From Alphaproteobacteria bacterium (GTDB lineage: Bacteria > Pseudomonadota > Alphaproteobacteria > ATCC43930 > CGMCC-115725), in the NCBI GenBank assembly GCA_030040495.1, contig JASHTP010000188.1:1-6245 (forward strand): 6,245 nt of DNA, in the 5' to 3' direction. Under the pieces are notes generated by a model. It made no database searches. It was not told the origin of the DNA and worked only from the letters and a program-made list of their open reading frames with translations. Shown here one piece after another: positions 1-6,245 of this stretch. A program made the translations under genes and the position numbers. The stretch's first letter is position 1; every line of letters starts with the position of its first letter.

Positions 1-2232
1 GTGCACGCCGCCTACGATCCGGCCAAGGGCCGGGTCGCCGTCGAGCATCTGGCGCTCGACCTCGGCGGCCCCGGCATCGAGCTTGCCGGCACGGTCGACG
101 GCGTCGGCGCCGACGTGCTCGCCGGCGGCTGGCCGCAGGCGATCGACTTCGCCGGCGAGGTGCATCTCAGCGACGTGCCCGCCGACGCGCTGCCCGGCCT
201 CTGGCCGGAGCAGCTCTCGCCGCATTCGCGCGACTGGATCACCGGACACATCCACGACGGCATCGTCACCGCGGCGGACGCCCGCTTCGGCGGCCATGCC
301 GACCTGACGCCCGACGCCGCGAAGCCGGTGCGCATCGACACGCTCGACGGCACGCTCGCCTATCGCGGCCTCACCGTCGAGTATTTCAAGCCGCTGGAGC
401 CACTGCGCGGCGTCGACGGCACCGCGACCTTCGACCGCGCCCAGCTCATCCTCACGCCGAGCGCGGGCTCGGTGCGGGGAGTGCAGCTCGCCGGCGGCAC
501 GGCGCGGCTGTTCCAGCTCGACACTCACGACGAGCAGATCGCCATCGCCTTCGGCATCAAGGGGCCGCTGCGCGACGTGCTCGACGTGCTGGACTCCAAG
601 CCGCTCGAATACGCTCACGCGCTCAACATCGATCCGGCGCAGGTGTCGGGCGAAGCCGAGGGCGAGCTCGACTTCGCCTTCCCGTTGAAGAAAGAGCTCA
701 CGCTCGACATGGTCGATTTCGGCGCGCGCGCCAAGCTGAGCGGCGTCGCCATCCGGCAGGTGCTGGTCGGACGCGACCTCAGCGACGGCGAGCTTCAGCT
801 CAAGCTCGACCGGACCGCGCTACACCTCGACGGCGCGGCGCGGCTCGACGGCGTGCCGGCGACGCTGAACTGGACGCAGAGCCTGAAGGAAGGCGGGCCG
901 CCGCCGCAATACACCGTGCAGGCGCGCCTCGACGAGGCGGCGCGGCAGAAGCTCGGGCTCGAACTTCCCGCCGGGATGGTTGCCGGGCCGGTCGCCGTCG
1001 ACGCCACCTACACGATCCAGTCGCCGACGCGCGCTTCGGCCAGCGTCGGCGTCGATTTCGCCAACGCCGCGCTCAGCCTCGACCGGCTCGACTGGAAGAA
1101 GCCGGTGGGGACGCCGGCGACCGCAAAAATCGACCTCGACCTCGTCGACGGCCATATCCGCGCCGTCCGCCGGGCGACGATCACCGGCGGCGGGCTCGAC
1201 GCCGAGATCGCCGCGACGCTCGACGCGGACGGGCGCCTCGTCCGCGTCGACGTGCCGCACTTTGTCGCCGGCGAGACCGACGTCGCCGCGACGGTGACGC
1301 GGCGCGACGATGGCGGTTGGCGCGTCGAGCTCAAAGGCCGGAGCCTCGACGCGAGCGGGCTGATGAAGGAGGTCGACAACACCCCGGGCAAAGACAATAC
1401 CGGGCCGCCCCTGGTGATCGACGCCACGCTCGACCGGCTGTTCCTCGGTCCCAAGCGCGAGACGGGCGCGATCAAGGGCCAGCTCTACAGCGACGGCATC
1501 CACTGGCAGGCGATGAGCATCGATGCCGCGCTTGCCGGCAAGGGCAAGGCCAGCCTGCGCTTCGGCGAAGCCGCCGGCGACCGCAATCTCCGCCTCTCGA
1601 CCGACGATTTCGGCGCGCTGCTGCGCCTCTTCGATGTCACCGACAACGTCCAGGGCGGGCGCGTCGAGATCTCCGGCCGGGTCGAGGACACCGGCCCCCG
1701 GCGCGTCTTCCGCGGCAAGATCGACGGCGTCGACTACCGGGTCGTGCACGCGCCGGCGCTTGCCCGGCTGCTGTCGGTGGCCTCGCTCTCGGGCGCCAGC
1801 GCGCTGCTCAGCGGCAAGGGCATCCCCTTCACCCGCCTTAGCGGCAATTTCACCCTCGCCGACGGCAAGCTCGACGCGAAGGAACTGCGCGCCTATGGCG
1901 GCGCGCTCGGCATCAAGGCGGACGGCGTCTACGACCTCGCCGGCAACACGCTCGACGTCAGCGGCACGCTGGTGCCGGCCTATACGATCAACAGCGTGCT
2001 CGGCAATATCCCCCTGCTCGGGCCGCTCATCACCGGCGGCCAAGGCGAAGGCATCTTCGCCGCGAACTTCCGGGTCGCCGGCCCGGCGGGGGACCCCAAG
2101 GTGACGGTGAACCCGCTGAGCGCGCTCGCGCCGGGCGTCCTGCGCAAGCTCTTCCTCTTCGAAGCGCCCGAGCCCTCGGCGCCGTCGCCGCCGGCGGCGC
2201 CGCCGAAGTCGGGCGGCGCGACGTCTCAGTAG
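1..2232 (+). CDS. AsmA-like / DUF3971 (YhdP-type) envelope protein, 5' end outside window
   Basis: The frame is open from the first base to a TAG at 2230-2232 (743 codons visible). The GTG at position 1 is probably an internal Val, because family members usually exceed 1000 residues and start with a cytoplasmic tail and one membrane anchor, neither of which is seen here. Visible signs of the family are: the WPEQLSPHSRDWI segment (residues 68-80), typical of DUF3971 proteins; long runs of alternating beta-strand sequence rich in Asp-Gly turns; and an AsmA-like C-terminal domain (about 552-720). That domain contains LLSVASLSGASALLSGKG (about 591-608), a TINSVLGNIPLLGPLITGG stretch (about 663-681) and the closing NPLSALAPGVLRKLF motif. 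In E. coli the relatives YhdP, TamB and YdbH are implicated in moving phospholipids to the outer membrane; a similar envelope role here is inference. The tail (about 724-743) is Pro/Ala/Ser-rich and probably disordered. The gene converges on tyrS with a 43-bp gap. Confidence 0.87.
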   Translation: MHAAYDPAKGRVAVEHLALDLGGPGIELAGTVDGVGADVLAGGWPQAIDFAGEVHLSDVPADALPGLWPEQLSPHSRDWITGHIHDGIVTAADARFGGHADLTPDAAKPVRIDTLDGTLAYRGLTVEYFKPLEPLRGVDGTATFDRAQLILTPSAGSVRGVQLAGGTARLFQLDTHDEQIAIAFGIKGPLRDVLDVLDSKPLEYAHALNIDPAQVSGEAEGELDFAFPLKKELTLDMVDFGARAKLSGVAIRQVLVGRDLSDGELQLKLDRTALHLDGAARLDGVPATLNWTQSLKEGGPPPQYTVQARLDEAARQKLGLELPAGMVAGPVAVDATYTIQSPTRASASVGVDFANAALSLDRLDWKKPVGTPATAKIDLDLVDGHIRAVRRATITGGGLDAEIAATLDADGRLVRVDVPHFVAGETDVAATVTRRDDGGWRVELKGRSLDASGLMKEVDNTPGKDNTGPPLVIDATLDRLFLGPKRETGAIKGQLYSDGIHWQAMSIDAALAGKGKASLRFGEAAGDRNLRLSTDDFGALLRLFDVTDNVQGGRVEISGRVEDTGPRRVFRGKIDGVDYRVVHAPALARLLSVASLSGASALLSGKGIPFTRLSGNFTLADGKLDAKELRAYGGALGIKADGVYDLAGNTLDVSGTLVPAYTINSVLGNIPLLGPLITGGQGEGIFAANFRVAGPAGDPKVTVNPLSALAPGVLRKLFLFEAPEPSAPSPPAAPPKSGGATSQ

Positions 2233-2275
2233 GGCGGGAGCGCCGACGGCGACCGGCGGGCGCAGGCCGGCGCGG

Positions 2276-3529
2276 TCAGACCGCCTTCACCAGCGCGTGT
2301 CGCTTGCGTCCGGCGGAGAGCTTGATGGTGCCTTCGCCGGCCAGGTCGGCGAGGCCGATCGACTGCGCCTCCGACGCGATCACCTGGTCGTTGAGCCGGG
2401 CGCCGCCCTGCTTGATGAGGCGCCGCGCCTCGCTCTTCGATGCCGCGAGGCCGCTGCGCGCCAGCAGGTCGATGGCGGCGATGCCGCGTTCGAGCTCGGC
2501 GCGCGGCACTTCGATCGTCGGCAGCTCCTCGCCGACGCCGCGCTCGGCGAAGACGCGCCGCGCCGTCTCGGCGGCGGCCGCCGCCGCTTCGCGGCCATGG
2601 CAGAGCGCCGTCGCCTCGGTCGCCAGCACCCGCTTTGCCTCGTTGATGTCGCTGCCCGCAAGCCGCTCGAGACGGGCGACCTCGGCCAGCGGCAGGTCGG
2701 TGAAGAGGCGCAGGAAGCGGCCGACATCGGCATCCTCGGTGTTGCGCCAGAACTGCCAGTAATCATAGGGTGCCATGCGGTGCGCGCCGAGCCACACCGC
2801 GCCCTGCACCGATTTCCCCATTTTGGCGCCCGACGCGGTGGTGATCAGCGGCGAGGTCAGGCCGAAGAGCGCGCGGTTGTCGACGCGGCGGGCGAGCTCG
2901 GCGCCCATGACGATGTTGCCCCACTGGTCGGAGCCGCCCATCTGCAGCGCGCAGTCGTAGCGCCGTGCCAGCTCGAGGAAGTCGTAGGCCTGCAGCACCA
3001 TGTAGTTGAACTCGAGGAAGGACAGCGGGTGCTCGCGCTCGAGCCTGAGCCTGACGCTGTCCTGCGTCAGCATGCGGTTGACCGAGAAATGCCGGCCGAC
3101 ATCGCGCAGGAACGGAATATAGGCAAGGCGGTCGAGCCATTCCGCATTGTCGACCATGACCGCGTCGGTCGGCCCGTCGCCGAAGCGCAGGAAGCGGTCG
3201 AAGGTGCGGCGGATATGCGCCATGTTGGCGGCGATCTCGGCGTCGCCGAGGAGCCGGCGCATCTCGTCCTTGCCGGAGGGGTCGCCGACCTTGGTGGTGC
3301 CGCCGCCCATCAGCACGATCGGCTTGTTGCCGCTCTGCTGCCACAGCCGCAGCATCATGATCGAGACGAGATTACCTATATGTAAACTGTCTGCGGTACA
3401 ATCGTAGCCGACATAGGCGACCACCGGCCCGGCGGCGAGACGCGCCATGAGGCCGTCCCGGTCGGTGATCTGATGGATGAAGCCGCGCGCCTCGGCGGCG
3501 GCAAGGAAAGACGTGCGAGCGGTGGACAT
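2276..3529 (-). CDS. tyrS: Tyrosyl-tRNA synthetase (TyrRS), complete
   Basis: This class I aminoacyl-tRNA synthetase attaches tyrosine to tRNA-Tyr using ATP in the cytoplasm. The product is 417 aa, a normal length for bacterial TyrRS. The tyrosine/ATP site begins YVGYDCTADSLHIGN (residues 39-53), with the HIGH motif as HIGN (50-53). GGGTTKVGDPSGK (75-87) follows. The tRNA/tyrosine-binding QMGGSDQWGNI segment is at 196-206 and the KMSKS loop is KMGKS (236-240). An S4 RNA-binding domain lies at about 353-400 (LARSGLAASKSEARRLIKQGG), and the protein ends in VKAV before TGA. ATG at 3529-3527 is chosen because it gives the usual short N-terminus; the frame stays open far upstream only as antisense of anmK. 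No clear Shine-Dalgarno sequence precedes the start. The gene is divergent from anmK. Codons 44-53, over HIGN, are strikingly AT-rich compared with the rest. Confidence 0.97.
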   Translation of the reverse strand: MSTARTSFLAAAEARGFIHQITDRDGLMARLAAGPVVAYVGYDCTADSLHIGNLVSIMMLRLWQQSGNKPIVLMGGGTTKVGDPSGKDEMRRLLGDAEIAANMAHIRRTFDRFLRFGDGPTDAVMVDNAEWLDRLAYIPFLRDVGRHFSVNRMLTQDSVRLRLEREHPLSFLEFNYMVLQAYDFLELARRYDCALQMGGSDQWGNIVMGAELARRVDNRALFGLTSPLITTASGAKMGKSVQGAVWLGAHRMAPYDYWQFWRNTEDADVGRFLRLFTDLPLAEVARLERLAGSDINEAKRVLATEATALCHGREAAAAAAETARRVFAERGVGEELPTIEVPRAELERGIAAIDLLARSGLAASKSEARRLIKQGGARLNDQVIASEAQSIGLADLAGEGTIKLSAGRKRHALVKAV

Positions 3530-3589
3530 CGGCGATCGATCAGAGAGGGGCGCGGGCGGCCCGTCTAGCACAATCGCGGCGGCGGCGCC
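3530..3589. promoter_or_regulatory. Divergent tyrS/anmK intergenic region
   Basis: Only 60 bp separate the two divergent start codons, so the 5' signals of both genes must lie here or reach into the coding regions. On the minus strand, GTGCTAGAC (plus positions 3571-3563) resembles an extended -10 element (TGnTA) and would give tyrS a leader of roughly 25-30 nt. No convincing -35 hexamer is present at the right distance. A perfect 8-bp palindrome, GATCGATC, lies at 3534-3541 just upstream of the tyrS ATG. Neither start has a purine-rich Shine-Dalgarno sequence at good spacing: anmK is preceded by GGCGGCGGCGCC and tyrS by GATCGATCGCCG. I see no leader peptide or T-box-like structure; there is no room for one. 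The -10 assignment is tentative. Confidence 0.35.
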
Positions 3590-4669
3590 ATGAGCCGGCG
3601 GCTCTACCGGGCGATCGGCCTGATGAGCGGCACCTCGCTCGACGGCATCGACGCCGCGTTCATCGAGACCGACGGCGATGACCGCGTCGTCGCCGGCCCG
3701 TCCCTGACCCGGCCCTACGAGGCGAGCTTCCGCGCCCGGCTGCGCGCGGTGCTGGGCGGCCAGGGGCCGGTCGCCGCCGTCGAGCGCGAGCTCACCCTCG
3801 CTCACGCCGACGCGGTGCGCGCGCTCGTCGCCGAGCACGGCATCGCGGCGGTCGACGTCGTCGGCTTCCACGGCCACACCATCCTGCACCGGCCCGACCA
3901 GCGGCGCACCTGGCAGATCGGCGACGGCGCGCTGCTGGCGAGCCTCGCCGGCGCCGTCGTGGTCGCGGATTTTCGCTCGGCCGACGTCGCAGCGGGCGGG
4001 GAGGGCGCGCCGCTCGCCCCGCTCTACCACGCGGCGCTGGCGAGCGCGTTGGAGAAACCGCTCGCCGTGCTCAATCTCGGCGGCGTCGCCAACGTCACCT
4101 GGATCGGCGAGGAGGAAATCCTCGCCTTCGACACCGGTCCCGCCAATGCGCTGATCGACGACTGGGCGCTGGCACACACCGGCGAGCCTTGCGACCGCGG
4201 CGGCGCGCTGGCCCGCTCGGGGCGGGTCGACCGCGTCCATCTCCGCCGCTTCCTTGCCCACCCCTTCTTCGCCCGCAAGCCGCCGAAATCGCTCGACCGC
4301 GACGATTTCGCCGGCTTCGTGCCGCAGGGCCTCGGCCCGGCCGACGGCGCCGCGACCTTGACGGCGATGACCGCGGCGGCGGTCGCCCGTGCGATCGAGC
4401 ATCTGCCGAGCCCGCCGCGCCGCTGGCTCGTCACCGGCGGCGGCCGGCACAACCCGGCGCACATGGCCGAGCTGGCGCAGCGGCTCGGCGCCCCGGTCGA
4501 GGCGGTGGAGCGGGTCGGCTGGAACGGCGATGCGCTCGAAGCCCAGGCCTTCGCCTATCTCGCGGTGCGCTCGCTCGAAGGCCTGCCGCTCAGCCTCCCG
4601 GGAACCACCGGCGTTTCCACCCCGATGACGGGCGGCCGCCGCTTCCCCGTTCCGTCACCGGCGAGCTGA
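3590..4669 (+). CDS. anmK: Anhydro-N-acetylmuramic acid kinase, complete
   Basis: AnmK uses ATP and water to open and phosphorylate 1,6-anhydro-MurNAc, giving MurNAc-6-phosphate, a cytoplasmic step of peptidoglycan recycling. The 359-aa product is close to the family's usual 360-370 aa. Family signatures appear in order: the N-terminal ATP-loop GLMSGTSLDGIDAAF (residues 10-24), GFHGHTILHRP (92-102), TWQIGDG (107-113), ADFRSADVAAGGEGAPL (126-142), LNLGGVANVT (161-170) and FDTGPANALIDDW (180-192). In the last, Asp181 probably corresponds to the catalytic base Asp182 described for the Pseudomonas enzyme. WLVTGGGRHN (279-288) and the C-terminal GDALEAQAFAYL (313-324), then TTGV and TGG, complete the set. 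The ATG at 3590 places the first glycine-rich loop at residue 10, as expected, although no strong ribosome-binding site precedes it. All key residues are present and the enzyme should be active. The gene is divergent from tyrS and ends 71 bp before the next gene. Confidence 0.96.
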   Translation: MSRRLYRAIGLMSGTSLDGIDAAFIETDGDDRVVAGPSLTRPYEASFRARLRAVLGGQGPVAAVERELTLAHADAVRALVAEHGIAAVDVVGFHGHTILHRPDQRRTWQIGDGALLASLAGAVVVADFRSADVAAGGEGAPLAPLYHAALASALEKPLAVLNLGGVANVTWIGEEEILAFDTGPANALIDDWALAHTGEPCDRGGALARSGRVDRVHLRRFLAHPFFARKPPKSLDRDDFAGFVPQGLGPADGAATLTAMTAAAVARAIEHLPSPPRRWLVTGGGRHNPAHMAELAQRLGAPVEAVERVGWNGDALEAQAFAYLAVRSLEGLPLSLPGTTGVSTPMTGGRRFPVPSPAS

Positions 4670-4676
4670 AAGCTCG
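4662..4676 (+). terminator. Small hairpin overlapping the anmK stop codon (weak terminator candidate)
   Basis: CGAGCT (4662-4667), GAA loop (4668-4670) and AGCTCG (4671-4676) form a perfect 6-bp stem with a 3-nt loop. The anmK TGA (4667-4669) straddles the top of the stem and the loop. No U-run follows; the next bases are GGTTAACC. A canonical intrinsic terminator is therefore not supported. It could be a weak pause or an mRNA-end stabilising element, or chance. Confidence 0.25.
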
Positions 4677-4710
4677 GGTTAACCAAGCGTTTCCGCTTTG
4701 CGGCATAGAT
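4677..4710 (+). promoter_or_regulatory. Candidate promoter/operator upstream of the kinase-like gene
   Basis: The 71-bp gap after anmK is clearly less GC-rich than its surroundings. It holds a perfect 8-bp palindrome, GGTTAACC (4677-4684). Its TTAA (4679-4682) followed seven bases later by TTTC (4690-4693) resembles half of a CtrA-type site (TTAA-N7-TTAA), with two mismatches in the second half. CCGC-TTT-GCGG (4693-4703) is a short perfect inverted repeat. CATAGAT (4704-4710) could be part of a -10 element, but no -35 hexamer fits cleanly at 16-18 bp. The region suggests the last gene has its own promoter; the exact elements are uncertain. Confidence 0.3.
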
Positions 4711-4727
4711 TTGCCGGCTGCTTCAAC

Positions 4728-4732
4728 AGGAG
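4728..4732 (+). promoter_or_regulatory. Ribosome-binding site deciding the GTG start at 4741
   Basis: AGGAG lies 8 nt before the GTG at 4741. It is the best Shine-Dalgarno match near any start in the window. It supports GTG as initiator over the in-frame TTG at 4711, which has no such sequence upstream. No ATG occurs in frame near this point. Confidence 0.7.
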
Positions 4733-4740
4733 CCGGACCG

Positions 4741-6245
4741 GTGGCCGACCAGCAGGCCGAGGCGAGCAGCGCCGCCAAGTCGCCGATAGCGCTTGGCGAG
4801 CGCTTCGAGATCCATCCCGACCGTCCGTTGCCGGAGCTGCGGTCGCCGAACGCGGCCGGCTTCGTCGCGATCGACCGCGACCGGCCGACCTCGAGCCTGT
4901 TCGGCCTGGTCTGCGACGCCGAGCTGCCGCCGCGCCATGAGGTGCTGGCGGCGCTGCACGGGCTGCGCGCCGAGGCGCTGCTGGCGCCGCACGATTGGGG
5001 CGTCATCGACTGGCCGGCGACGGGGCGGAAGCATTTCGCCATCATCTTCGACCGTCCCACCGGTGGCCGCGTCGTCCAGTCGCTTACCCAGGCGATCGAG
5101 CCGATGCATGAGGACGAGCTCATCCATCACGTGCTGCCGCCGCTCGTCGCGTCGCTGCGCGAGCTGCTCGCCGCCGGCTTCACCCATCGCGCCATCCGTC
5201 CGACCAATCTGTTCTGGCGCGACGCGGCGCATCGCGCCCTCGTCTTCGGCGAGTGCGTCAGCACGCCGCCGGCGGCGCTGCAGCCGATCGCCTGCGAGAC
5301 CATCGAGAGCGCCATGGCGATGCCGGCCGGGCGCGGCAACGGTACCGCGTCGGAGGATCTCTACGCGCTCGGGGTGACCATCATCTTCCTGCTGTTCGGC
5401 CGCAACCCGGTCGCCGCGCTGAGCGACGACCAGCTGCTCGCCGACAAGATCGGCCGCGGCTCCTACAACGCGCTGCTGCGCGGCGAGCGGCTCAACGGCG
5501 CCATCGTCGAGGCGCTGCGCGGGCTGCTCACCGACGATCCGCGCGAACGCTGGAACGTGCAGGACCTCGAGATGTGGCTCGAGGGCAGGCGGCTCTCGCC
5601 GAAGCAGCCGGCGCTGGTCAAGCGCGCGGCGCGTCCCTTCGAATTTTCCGGCCATGCCTTCTTCACCGCTCGCGCGCTCGCCTATGCCTTCTCGCGCGAT
5701 CCGGTCTCGGCCGCGCGCACGCTCAAGGCGCCGGACTTCGAGATCTGGATGCAGCGCAGCCTGTGCGACGAGGAGCGCTCGAAGATGCTGGCGGCGGCGC
5801 TCGCCGAGGGCCACGATGTCGGCCTCACCGGCCACGACGAGCGGCTGGTGGCGCGGGTCTGCGTCGCGCTCGATCCGGCGGCGCCGGTCCGCTACAAGGG
5901 CTTCGCCGCCGCCATCGACGGCTTCGGCACGGCGCTCGTCGCCGCCTTTCGCGGCCGCGGCTCGGTGCAGCAGATCGCCGAGGCCATGGGCGGAAGGCTG
6001 CCGCAATTCTGGTTCTCGGCGCAAAGCGGGCTGAAGCCCGAGCTCGTCCCCATCCTCAAGAGCTTCGAGCGGCTGCGCCTCCATCTCGAGGACCGGCGCC
6101 CCGGCTTCGGCATCGAGCGCATCGCCTACGAGATGAATTCGAAGCTGCACTGCCTGTCGCCGGCGATCGAGGCGGAGTACGTCGTCGAGGCCGGCGAGGT
6201 GCTGGCGGCGCTCGAGCGCGTCTCGGAGAAGCGCACCGGCGACGA
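4741..6245 (+). CDS. Protein-kinase-like protein, predicted pseudokinase with unassigned C-terminal region; 3' end outside window
   Basis: The frame runs from GTG 4741 past the window end (501 full codons, no stop). Residues about 20-285 follow a Ser/Thr kinase order but with a degraded active site. The N-lobe (20-105) has no glycine-rich loop or obvious VAIK lysine: LFGLVCDAEL (53-62) sits where that strand should be. The catalytic loop is HRAIRPTN (149-156) instead of HRDLKPEN: the Asp is Ala, the Lys is Arg and the Asn is kept. The DFG triplet is VFG (168-170). Structural marks survive: SEDLYALGV (204-212, helix F with Asp206), LLFGRNP (217-223) and DDPRERW (265-271, helix I arginine). This points to a folded but catalytically dead kinase, perhaps a scaffold or allosteric regulator. 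Residues about 300-501 form a separate region with ERLVARVCVALDP (367-379), RYKGF (384-388) and FGIERIAYEMN (456-466); I do not recognise it. No signal peptide or clear membrane segment is seen. The gene follows anmK but probably has its own promoter. An active, atypical kinase is not excluded. Confidence 0.82.
   Translation, partial: MADQQAEASSAAKSPIALGERFEIHPDRPLPELRSPNAAGFVAIDRDRPTSSLFGLVCDAELPPRHEVLAALHGLRAEALLAPHDWGVIDWPATGRKHFAIIFDRPTGGRVVQSLTQAIEPMHEDELIHHVLPPLVASLRELLAAGFTHRAIRPTNLFWRDAAHRALVFGECVSTPPAALQPIACETIESAMAMPAGRGNGTASEDLYALGVTIIFLLFGRNPVAALSDDQLLADKIGRGSYNALLRGERLNGAIVEALRGLLTDDPRERWNVQDLEMWLEGRRLSPKQPALVKRAARPFEFSGHAFFTARALAYAFSRDPVSAARTLKAPDFEIWMQRSLCDEERSKMLAAALAEGHDVGLTGHDERLVARVCVALDPAAPVRYKGFAAAIDGFGTALVAAFRGRGSVQQIAEAMGGRLPQFWFSAQSGLKPELVPILKSFERLRLHLEDRRPGFGIERIAYEMNSKLHCLSPAIEAEYVVEAGEVLAALERVSEKRTGD

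Noticed and set aside
1..3. GTG at the first base as the true start of the AsmA-like gene
   Set aside because: The protein would lack the family's N-terminal membrane anchor and several hundred residues, so the gene most likely continues upstream of the window.
1078..1440. Repeated CTCGACCGGCT and GTCGACGGC words in the AsmA-like gene
   Set aside because: They encode recurring Leu-Asp-Arg-Leu and Val-Asp-Gly in a beta-repeat protein with strong codon bias, are not spaced regularly, and occur in GC-rich coding DNA generally.
820..2043. A 407-codon open frame on the minus strand opposite the AsmA-like gene
   Set aside because: It is a shadow of codon-biased coding sequence: no recognisable motif, and the plus-strand product has a clear AsmA-like C-terminal domain.
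2233..2275. Possible bidirectional terminator between the convergent AsmA-like and tyrS genes
   Set aside because: GCGCCG (2240-2245) can pair with CGGCGC (2268-2273), but the loop is 22 nt and there is no T-run on either side. In DNA this GC-rich such pairings arise by chance.
2297..3385. A 362-codon plus-strand open frame inside tyrS
   Set aside because: It is antisense to well-conserved TyrRS motifs and has no recognisable domain or ribosome-binding site.
3370..3410. Internal promoter on the minus strand within tyrS, in the AT-rich patch
   Set aside because: The best pair, TTGTAC-N17-TAGGTA, matches the consensus hexamers poorly, and no internal start codon with a ribosome-binding site would make a sensible product. 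Kept only as one possible explanation of the codon anomaly.
3530..4462. A 311-codon upstream extension of the tyrS reading frame on the minus strand
   Set aside because: It is antisense to anmK, whose plus-strand protein has every family motif. The extension is Arg/Ala/Gly-rich with no domain, and the TyrRS family starts near the ATG at 3529. High GC makes stop-free antisense frames common.
4723..6150. A 475-codon open frame on the minus strand opposite the kinase-like gene
   Set aside because: It has the Arg/Ala/Asp-rich composition of a GC-rich shadow frame. The plus strand shows ordered kinase landmarks, a good AGGAG site and no stop over 501 codons.

Overview
The window is GC-rich (roughly 70% by eye) and densely coding, with strong third-position G/C. 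It looks like the chromosome of an alphaproteobacterium, perhaps Rhodospirillales or Hyphomicrobiales. That placement rests on base composition, the Asp-Cys-Thr-Ala form of the TyrRS tyrosine-binding segment, and the kinase-like last gene, which resembles proteins I associate with alphaproteobacteria. It is an inference, not a database result. I see no mobile element, RNA gene, CRISPR array or prophage signal.

Layout: (1) 1-2232, plus strand: the C-terminal part of a large AsmA-like/DUF3971 (YhdP-type) envelope protein whose beginning lies upstream of the window. (2) A 43-bp convergent gap. (3) 2276-3529, minus strand: a complete tyrosyl-tRNA synthetase gene, tyrS (417 aa). (4) A 60-bp divergent gap that must hold the start signals of both flanking genes. 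(5) 3590-4669, plus strand: a complete anhydro-N-acetylmuramic acid kinase gene, anmK (359 aa). (6) A 71-bp gap with a small hairpin, a GGTTAACC palindrome and a good Shine-Dalgarno sequence. (7) 4741 to the window end, plus strand: a GTG-initiated protein-kinase-like gene, open at the 3' edge. Its kinase fold is recognisable but its catalytic residues are lost, and it carries a long C-terminal region I cannot assign.

The first three genes are housekeeping. The AsmA-like protein belongs to a family tied to lipid and outer-membrane homeostasis, TyrRS serves translation, and AnmK recycles cell-wall anhydromuramic acid. anmK and tyrS also lie close together in several other Proteobacteria, so the divergent pair looks ancestral and not newly acquired. 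The most unusual items are the predicted pseudokinase with its unassigned C-terminal region, and an AT-rich, rare-codon patch exactly over the HIGH motif of tyrS. I found no multi-gene novel system; the pseudokinase gene is the best candidate for undescribed biology, and its downstream partners lie beyond the window.
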